A stretch of 64,000 nucleotides of DNA, from the NCBI GenBank assembly GCA_964057225.1, contig OZ059896.1, positions 14,644,501-14,708,500 of the forward strand, in the 5' to 3' direction. The notes below the pieces were generated by a model. It was not told the DNA's origin and did not search any database. It worked only from the letters and a program-made list of their open reading frames with translations. Each line of letters begins with the position of its first letter. The stretch's first letter is position 1. Position numbers and translations under genes: made by a program. This document shows, in pieces, positions 56,401 to 64,000 of the stretch. Source of the DNA: Auanema rhodensis. Its lineage: Eukaryota > Nematoda > Chromadorea > Rhabditida > Rhabditidae.

Positions 56401-57105
56401 AGTATGTTTTTTATTGTTGACTTCATTCATGAGATATTCAGAAATACTGTTCACTTTGACATTTTACATAAAAATTACAGCTTGTCTAATTCTGTCTTAC
56501 TTCGTCTAACATCATTCATTCTATAGAATGTCTCCTTCTGCTTGTCTTTGGGCAGTTTCTGACCCCGAACATTGTTGAACGTCTGGCCTCGGACTCATCA
56601 TCATCGATTAGTCGAAGTACATATACATTGTGTTGTATACTAGTTGAATATAATATAAACTATGTGTATGAAATCTTAAATTATTCTTTTCTTTCCACTT
56701 CAATGATGCCCATTTTCTCAAGTTCTTTCAATCTCTACATATTATGTATCTGGTTAGCTATTTATCGATCAATGTTCGACTCGAACGTGTCCTTCCTTAA
56801 CTTCAGCACTAAATGTACGACCCCAACATATGCTCCTTTTCATTTTTCCCTTTATTTTTTGATTTTTTATCGATAAAAAGCCGACTAATTTAATTCAATT
56901 CTATATAGTTAGTTATTTTCTCGAAAATATTTTTAAAATTTAATTACCTCTTAGGATTCTGAAGGCTTCTCCCTGATTATGCAGTGTGTTTGAAACTTTG
57001 AAGCTTTTTTCTTATTTATAAATGTTTTATCAATATTTTCCGTTTGTTTTTTATATCTTCTTTTCAATGTCGTTCTTTATATCTAACTGCATCGTTATTT
57101 TTAGT
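53455..57105. other. Spacer upstream of the prolyl 4-hydroxylase gene
   Basis: 3.6 kb, pyrimidine-rich on the + strand from about 54 kb. Contains paired TCACGTGA sites (54215-54222 and 54226-54233) and the palindrome CACGTATATACGTG (54741-54754). I find no coding exon; a 5' untranslated exon could be hidden here. Confidence 0.55.
54215..54233. promoter_or_regulatory. Paired TCACGTGA E-boxes
   Basis: Two copies separated by 3 nt, about 2.9 kb upstream of the prolyl 4-hydroxylase start. Confidence 0.5.
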
Positions 57106-60042
57106 ATGATGGGCCTTCAATGGCTGGCCCTTTGTGGCTTACTAGTAGTAGTTTCTGCGGACTTATTTACCGCAATTGCTGATATGGAGCGCATGTTGGG
57201 TGCTGAAAAAGAGGTTACAACTTTCATCGATCAATATATTTCATCAGAGCAAGATCGTCTTCGTCAGTTAAAGAAGTAACTATATCATATAATTAGAGAT
57301 ATTCAAGCTTATTCTTGTTAATTTTCAGGTTTGCTGATGAATACGTCAGCAGAAATAACCATGCCGCTAATGTTGGACCAGAATTTGTTACTAATCCTAT
57401 TAATGCATTCTTGTTGATCAAGAGATTGACATCTGAATGGAAGAAGGTTGAGGAGATTATGAAAAAAAATCGTGCTGATACCTTCATCCAGAATATCACT
57501 GATAATCGTGTTCGTGGACAGGTAGGCTTACATCAGCTGAACATTAATTTTTATGCTTTTCATTGAAGGTTAAATTCCCAGGAGAAGAAGATTTGTCTGG
57601 AGCTGCTATTGCTCTCCTTCGTCTTCAAGATACTTATAACCTTGACTCTCATGATCTTGCCAATGGAATGATCAATGGAGAGAAAGTTGGTCACTCCCTT
57701 ACATCTCATGATGTGTTTGAGGTCGGTATTATCTTTAAGCTTAGAATTGCATAATTTCGCTTATTCAGGTTGGACGTGCTGCTTATAACCAGCATGATTA
57801 CTACCATGTTGTTATGTGGATGCAAGTAGCTCTTAATAAGGTTTAAGAGAATATGTTTTACACAATAATTTCCAATTTTCAGCTTGAGAATGAGAATCCT
57901 AAGACTATTGATGAAGCAGAAGTCTTAGAATATTTAGCTTTTGCTTTATATAAGCAAGGAAATGTACGCAGAGCTTTAGCTTTGACCAAACGTTTAGCTG
58001 AAATTGCGCCAAGACATCCACGTGCCAAAGGTTAGCTCCAATATAATTTGTGAGAAAATATTAAGTTAAACCAATTTTTAGGTAACGTTAAGTGGTATGA
58101 GGACATGTTGGAAGGCAAAGACCTAGAAGGAGAATTGCCACCGATTGTTAATAAGGTTTTTAGTAAATTCTTTAAGTTTTTAACAATGTTGAAGTATTTC
58201 AGCGTAATGATAACGATGGTATTGATGAGCGTGATGCTTATGAAGCTTTGTGCAGAGGAGAAGTTCAACCAATTGACCCCTCTGAAGCTAAGAAGCTTTA
58301 CTGCTACTTGAAGGTATTTCCTATTCTGTTCACAATCTTATTTTATATTTGTGATTCTTTTCAGAGAGATAAGCCTTTCCTTAAGCTTGCCCCAATCAAG
58401 GTTGAAATTCTTCGTCTTGACCCTATTGCCGTTCTCTTCAAAGAAGTAATTAGTGAATATGAAATCAGCGTCATTAAGGAGCTTGCCTCTCCTAAGGTAA
58501 GTAATAATGAAACAATTTGCATAATTTAATCAAAGTTAAACAGAAAAAAAGGTTTGTTTTTGAAACTTTAGTCATTTAAATAGTTTATTCAATTCTAATA
58601 TTATATTACAATTCAATTTTCACGTAATGACTATTGAGATCACGTGATTGATAGGAAATTTAAATGTATTAATTGATTGAATTTTGAGCTTGAAAGAGCT
58701 ACAGTACAAGGAACAAACGGTAGACTAGTTACAGTAAGCTACCGTATAGCTAAAAGGTATAAAACATACACATAAGGTTTCTTCTTGACACCGTATGAAT
58801 TGCTTTGAAGAGATTTTTTGAATTGCTTTTGAATGAATATCCCGCTTTCCTTTATATTCTGGTGGTATCTCAAATGTGTTTGATTAGTATAAACTATATT
58901 ATTTATACAGTACATGTTTAATATTTCTAATCAAGCATTTTATCCAGCATGTTTATGTGAATGTTTCAGTTGAAACGTGCTACCGTCCAAAATTCTGTTA
59001 CCGGAGAATTGGAAACTGCCAGTTATCGTATCAGTAAGAGGTCGGAGTTTCATTTAATACTTATTCCCTCTAATGCTTTTGCTGTCCATAATGCTTGTGG
59101 TTGTGGTGTGTTGTTAGTGATGTGATATGCTTTGTTGATAATAGTTATTTGGCTTTATGAGATGATTATCATCTGTTTTCATTATAGTGCTTGGCTTAAA
59201 GCTGGTGAAAGCCCTGTCATTGAGAGAATCAATCAACGTGTTCATGATATGACTAACTTAGAACAAGCTACTTCAGAAGATCTTCAAGTAAGATTTTTCT
59301 TAATATTCGTACATACAATTCACGTTTAGATTGCTAATTATGGTCTTGGTGGTCACTACGATCCTCATTATGACTTTGCCAGAGTAAGTAGCTTTTTCAT
59401 TTGAAATTTAATCCATTTCAGGAATGCTTTTAAGTTTAAAAAATATTATTTTCTTCTAAAACAAAACTCGAAAATACCGCAATTTGTTTGCAATTAGAGA
59501 TCTTATGATTTCAAGCGTCAGTATGGGCATATCTTTTGAACTTAAAACAATAACTGATTTTGAGGAATTTTGTAGAATCGCGGAAATGATCCGTACAGAA
59601 GCGGTACTGGCAACCGATTAGCTACAGTTCTATTCTATGTAAGTATTAGATGACGTTACTAAGTGTTTATCTTATAGAAGGAAGAAAAGAATGCATTCAA
59701 GAACCTGAACACCGGAAATCGCATTGCCACAGTGCTGTTCTATGTGAGCTAACTTGACGTTTTTGATTTTATATCGCCGGCCTCGTTTACATGTGTTATT
59801 CTTCACATTTTGTTCTAGCTTGAGTTGAAACTTTATATCTGGTTGAACCTATGTGTTAATGTGTGACATGATTGAATTGATGATTGAGCATGATGATTTG
59901 AATCGAGCTACTTAAAGCTTTTAACTAATATTTAGAGGAAAAGCATGAGGATTGATGGACTTCTGTGAACCTGCTTGTGCTCCCCATTTACCACACAACT
60001 TTTTATTATTTTTTTTAGTTGTGAAATCAGACACACACATAT

Positions 60043-60073
<31 letters not shown>

Positions 60074-60688
60074 GCATAAGTTTTCACCGCATATTTGGTT
60101 TTCACACTTCTATTTTCCAACCATAAACGAGGCCGGTGATCCGGAATTTGGCGATTTCATAGTATATGATAACTAGACATTCTTTAAAAAAATGAAAAAG
60201 CTTTGAATTTTTCAGTTTCTGTTCATTTAACAAACATGTTGTTGCTTTTTCATTTTTTTCTTTTTCTTATCTTCACATCTTAATCACGTTTGACGCTTAA
60301 GTAATTGCTTGTTGAGAATCAAATGATGTTACTTTCATATTTCTCTTGAAATTGAATTTCTTCTTCAGATGAGCCAGCCAGAGAAAGGTGGTGCTACTGT
60401 CTTCAATCAGCTGAATACTGCCGTATTCCCAAGCAAGCATGATGCTCTTTTCTGGTACAACCTTAAACGAAACGGAGAAGGAGATCTACGAACACGACAT
60501 GCTGCTTGTCCAGTTCTTCTTGGAGTCAAATGGGTATATTTGGCTTGTGTGGCTGCTTGACAAACTCATATCCTGCTTTAAAGGTTTCTAACAAGTGGAT
60601 TCACGAGCGTGGTCAAGAATTCTATCGTCCATGTGGATTAACAGAAGACGTTCAAGAGAACTATATTGGAGACTTAACTCCATTCTAA
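57106..60688 (+). CDS. Prolyl 4-hydroxylase alpha subunit (collagen)
   Basis: Fourteen constitutive positions: 57106-57275, 57329-57521, 57569-57721, 57769-57840, 57883-58030, 58082-58155, 58203-58313, 58365-58496, 58970-59040, 59188-59287, 59330-59383, 59678-59743, 60369-60533, 60584-60688; 537 residues. Alternative exons are listed separately. A signal peptide (LALCGLLVVVSADLF) precedes the P4Ha N-terminal domain (DMERMLGAEKEV) and the TPR-like peptide-binding region (EVLEYLAFALYKQGNVRRAL). The catalytic double-stranded beta-helix has HYDPHYDF (Fe ligands about H421 and D423), TRHAACPV (third Fe ligand about H492) and GVKW (2-oxoglutarate Lys about 502). The end is VSNKWIHERGQEF. It hydroxylates X-Pro-Gly in procollagen in the ER with protein disulphide isomerase; in worms this is needed for cuticle and basement membrane (phy-1/dpy-18, phy-2). 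Which worm paralogue it is, I cannot tell. The start is 1 nt after TTTTTAG. Confidence 0.96.
58689..58756 (+). other. Alternative exon 9a of the prolyl 4-hydroxylase gene
   Basis: Sixty-eight nt between ATTTTGAG and GTATAA, phase 0 in and phase 2 out, identical phases to exon 9b (58970-59040, 71 nt). It encodes LERATVQGTNGRLVTVSYR..., homologous to 9b LKRATVQNSVTGELETASYR.... Joined directly to exon 10 it completes SAWLKAGE correctly. Because each copy leaves a phase-2 end, including both shifts the frame, so only one can be used. Confidence 0.85.
59576..59638 (+). other. Alternative exon 12a of the prolyl 4-hydroxylase gene
   Basis: Sixty-three nt, TTTTGTAG to GTAAG, phase 0-0, encoding NRGNDPYRSGTGNRLATVL and FY. 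It parallels exon 12b (59678-59743, 66 nt), which encodes KEEKNAFKNLNTGNRIATVL and FY. 12b matches the vertebrate consensus at this place (DAFKELGTGNRIATW); 12a is the variant. The two are only 39 nt apart. Confidence 0.85.
59777..60136. repeat. Long-range 13-bp inverted repeat flanking most of intron 12
   Basis: CCGGCCTCGTTTA (59777-59789) and its exact reverse complement TAAACGAGGCCGG (60124-60136). Both are G+C-rich islands in an AT-rich intron, beginning 34 nt after the donor of exon 12b. Confidence 0.75.
60030..60073. repeat. (AC)n(AT)n microsatellite
   Basis: AC repeats interrupted once, passing into AT repeats; lies within the loop of the inverted repeat in intron 12. Confidence 0.9.
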
Positions 60689-61056
60689 ACGGATTAAAAG
60701 CAGAAGAAAAAGAAGAAAAAGAAGTTCTATTGAAAAACATATCTGATTTGTTTGAAAAATTCCTATTTCTTATTTATTTTATTCAATTATCTCCCCTCAC
60801 CTAAAAAATTGTTTTAACTAAGTGACCATTTAACACATAGTTTGGTTATCCACTTTCCAATACATCCTCTTACACATATTCCGTTATTCATTTTCACAAA
60901 AAAAATTGCATTTTTTGGGTATCGGTAGTAGCTAGAAAGCTACAACTTTTCTTGCCTTATGTACTACTACGGTTAAAATTATGTCTAATGTTGTCATAAC
61001 TATATGTATATAGTATTGACAGATTGAGATTTGACTAATTGTGTTAAAATCAAGAA

Positions 61057-61062
61057 AATAAA
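61057..61062 (+). terminator. Poly(A) signal of the prolyl 4-hydroxylase gene
   Basis: AATAAA about 370 nt after the stop codon, followed by a T-rich stretch. Confidence 0.45.
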
Positions 61063-62330
61063 TTCATTTTACAATAATTGTCTGAAGATATTGAATTCTT
61101 GATTGGAAAGAATAGATGAACACAGCCGAATAGTTCACCATTTCGAAGAAAAATGAATGTGGTACTTGAGTGGCTTTCCGTATAAATTTGTAATTTATTC
61201 GATTAAAATATTATTCAAAAGATTTTATATTATAAGAATATAAATTAAATACTAAAAAAATATTAAAATAATATATTTTAAATATTTAAATAATAAATTT
61301 ATACGGATATCTGTATGAGTTTATTATATAAATATTGAAAATTAAAAAAATAAAATCTAACGCTATTCATACTTTCATCTATGGTCAGATCAGTCAAAAA
61401 AATAATATTTTGAAAACTGATATCCAATATCATAAAGCTAATCGTTATCATTGTTTTCAAGTTCTCATCATGATTTTGTCTCTTAAAAATTCATTTTAAT
61501 CTAATGAATTGCTTGTATGTGAACATCCCGACAGGGATTATCATCTGTACCGTATACGCCCACTGCTGCGTCTCTCTGTGTTTCATTTTTTTTGTTCTTT
61601 TTCTTAATTAATAAAATAAATTTTTATTAATATAGATATATAATAATATTATTCTTATTATACATATTTGATGTTTTTTTTTAAATTTTTATTTTGATGC
61701 AATAGAAAAAGAAATTCTGATTATTAATTTTTGACGGTAAAACGATAATTTCTTGTCACCAGATTTCTTTTTTTAATTTTTAGATATATATGAAGTTAAT
61801 AAAGTAAAAGCTCAATATTAAAATCATATTGATATGACAAAAAAAAGATTTTTTAATAGCTTTGATAGGATAGAAATGAATAATATGATTATAATCGTTG
61901 ATAATGTTCTTTCTTTTCTTTATATATTTCTATTTAACATACATCATAGAGATGATTTTGCTCGTTTCTCTCTTTAAGACTCATCATGATATTCGTCGTC
62001 ATATAAATAAAATGACGACGATAATGATGATGACTTGAATATAAAAGAAAAGATATTTATCAGAACATCTTCTGGTTAGTAGACAGCATTTCAAGAACGA
62101 GAGTGAAGATATATATACTATATATATATATAATATATAATATATATTTATATGTATATATACATATTTATATGAATGAAAGTGAATAAGCGAGAAACTG
62201 AGAAGAGAATGACTGAAAGAGGAGAAGGAGAAATCTGGAATTTTGATGATTATAATGGATTGCTTTCAATTGGGCATTGAATGTCCGAGGATGACTGCCT
62301 GTTAACATCACTCTTGTCATATCTATCTAC

Positions 62331-62374
62331 GTGTGTGTAGTGTGTGTATGTCTGTGTGTGTGTGTGTGTGTGTG
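62331..62374. repeat. (GT)n microsatellite
   Basis: GT dinucleotides with two short interruptions. Confidence 0.95.
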
Positions 62375-63185
62375 AATTGCTCATCTTCTTTATTCAAATT
62401 TTCATTAGATGTTTCAACGTCATTCATTGTTTGGTGGATGACTTGAACGATACTATCGTGACGACGACATTTGATGTCATTTGAATAATGATAACGATCC
62501 TGCTATTGATAATGGATTAGAAATGAATTCAAATGTTCAAATTGAAGATTAACTATCCTCTTACGCATATTCTTGAAATCAATAAGCTATTTATATTATA
62601 TATTGTTCTAAAACAAGCTCATGATCTCATTGTCTTTAGGTGACATTAAACTGATCAAACTTTGTTCCAAATCAACTATTCCTATATAGATTGCTCTTAT
62701 ACTATTTTATATTTATATTCAATTATATATTTATAATTTTATCTCTTTCTAAATATATATTAATTTATTTACTATTACATGAGTAATGGTATTGTCTTAT
62801 CAATGCTAATACTTGTATATAGCTTTGATCTCATATCTCGATTCATTCAAACAGCTTTTACACTAGCTTCAATCGTATTCAAGACAGCTTTTCATCTTAC
62901 AAAGCTTATTCAGTTTCAAGATAGTAATGATTGCTATCGTCGTCTATAATTCCAGACTATAGAGTACATGGCGAATCAACATCATCATCTTAGCTATTCG
63001 AACTTTTTACAGATCTCAATTCGATATTCAGCTCTATTGAAATCGGATTTCCTACTTTATAGTTATTTGCTTTATTATATTTCCTCATAAATATTTTAAA
63101 AATTTATATTAATTAGAAAAATATATATTATTGTTTAGATTTCTGAATTGTGAGTCAAATACTCACATACGGGTGAACTAAATTC

Positions 63186-63950
63186 ATGTGGCGGCTAATC
63201 TGCTTAGCAGAAATTCTTTTGCTATTACCAGCATCTCATGCAGCAACGTATCCATGTGGTACAAGTTTCACGCCATGCCACTCAAAAGCTTTCGGAATTC
63301 GAACAGCTACAGGTTACCTGATCATTCTTTCTTTTTACTAATTTCAATTATTTCAGATGTTATAGGAGATAAAGATTTATTATTTCGAAAAGGAAAAGAA
63401 TCTGATCGAATTAAATTAAAAGAAGTATATATTTATATTTATAACTATATCATATAAATTAATTTAAGATACAACGTCTATTACCTTTTTCAAGAATAGC
63501 ATCAGCAGCTCAAGAAGGTGTTAAGGAAATGGCTTATGTATTCAACAGCACTGAAAAGCAAATGATGAATAAAGTTAAAAGTACATAATAGTTAACTTAA
63601 CTATATTAATCATAGTTTTAATTAGCTTCTTACTATTAATTTTTAGATGAGATGTTCAGTGTTCCTGATCAAGCATGGAGCGCTTATATGAAGGCTGATC
63701 AATATTCTAAATATTTGTCTTATTCCGCTTTAGTGTCATTATCTGTTACGAAAAAACTGATCAAGTAATTTCATTAGTTATAGTTTTTACTTATAATTTA
63801 TTCATTTATACATATAATTAAGCTAAGTAAGTGATACTTTAGAACTGTTCCATCTATGGACACATTGTCGTTATCTTCAGTATCTCAAACTGATATTGAG
63901 AAAAACTGTCCCATTAATCAAATAGATGAATGTGTTGCCGGAAAATACAG
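63186..63950 (+). CDS. Animal haem peroxidase, N-terminal part (continues past right edge)
   Basis: Five exons visible: 63186-63312, 63357-63424, 63469-63580, 63647-63764, 63843-63950, then an intron reaching the window end; about 178 residues, phases consistent. A signal peptide (MWRLICLAEILLLLPASHAA) starts the protein. After a helical prosequence-like region (RIASAAQEGVKEMAYVF) comes CPINQIDECVAGKYR, which matches the Cys-x-x..Cys..KYR entry of the peroxidase domain, normally followed by the G-x-CNN motif; that and the haem-binding residues lie beyond the window. In worms such enzymes (MLT-7, SKPO, peroxidasin, dual oxidase relatives) cross-link cuticle or matrix tyrosines. Subfamily cannot be decided from this part. 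Confidence 0.78.
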
Positions 63951-64000
63951 GTTTACCAACTATTTATATTCAAAAATATATAATATATAATTAAAAGATT

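Larger units (their letters stand above)
60689..63185. other. Spacer between prolyl 4-hydroxylase and peroxidase genes
   Basis: 2.5 kb, very AT-rich with TA-repeat patches (62109-62170) and a GT microsatellite. No gene seen. Confidence 0.6.

Overview
The window reads as nuclear DNA of a nematode (about one third G+C by eye). The coding capacity is split over many small exons separated by mostly 39-60 nt introns with GT...TTTTAG/TTTCAG ends. The genes are animal ones with worm-type features: a Kv4/Shal channel, a PUF protein with an FBF-like repeat 7-8 loop, a Wnt, an UNC-82/NUAK kinase, a QKI-like STAR protein, amphiphysin, a DEG/ENaC fragment, a collagen prolyl 4-hydroxylase alpha subunit and a haem peroxidase. 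Several start codons sit 1-6 nt after an acceptor-like AG, as expected for spliced-leader trans-splicing. I cannot name the species. All exon models were built by hand from reading frame, splice sites and family conservation; there is no transcript evidence.

Layout. 64-3460 (-): N-terminal two fifths of a Shal-type K+ channel, running off the left edge. 3461-18804: about 15 kb without a recognisable gene, purine-rich on the + strand with many GA/CT microsatellites. 18805-19273 (+): a four-exon orphan gene of 110 residues. 19732-21763 (-): PUF RNA-binding protein. 22855-24630 (-): Wnt ligand. 27410-46594 (+): a very large UNC-82/NUAK gene (45 exons, about 1914 residues) that hosts, on the opposite strand inside two introns, a small secreted cysteine-protein gene (37428-37777) and an elongator tRNA-Met (43451-43523). 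47746-49430 (+): QKI-like STAR protein with two alternative last exons. 49695-52050 (+): amphiphysin. 52780-53454 (-): truncated DEG/ENaC channel. 57106-60688 (+): prolyl 4-hydroxylase alpha subunit with two separate pairs of alternative exons. 63186 to the right edge (+): start of an animal haem peroxidase.

Functional threads. UNC-82, amphiphysin and STAR proteins act in muscle or membrane organisation in worms; PUF and STAR proteins control mRNA; prolyl 4-hydroxylase and haem peroxidases act in the secretory pathway on collagenous matrix and cuticle. These are neighbours rather than an evident pathway. The exception is the STAR and amphiphysin pair, whose spacing (poly(A) signal about 90 nt before the downstream acceptor) fits a nematode operon.

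The most interesting signals are the two independent alternative-exon pairs in the prolyl 4-hydroxylase gene (one placed like the vertebrate P4HA1 exon 9/10 pair, the other changing the segment right after the iron-binding HxD motif), a 13-bp GC-rich inverted repeat in the intron after the second pair, the alternative STAR C-terminus, the nested secreted gene, the truncated DEG/ENaC locus, and recurrent palindromes built on CACGTG or TTCACGT in introns and spacers.
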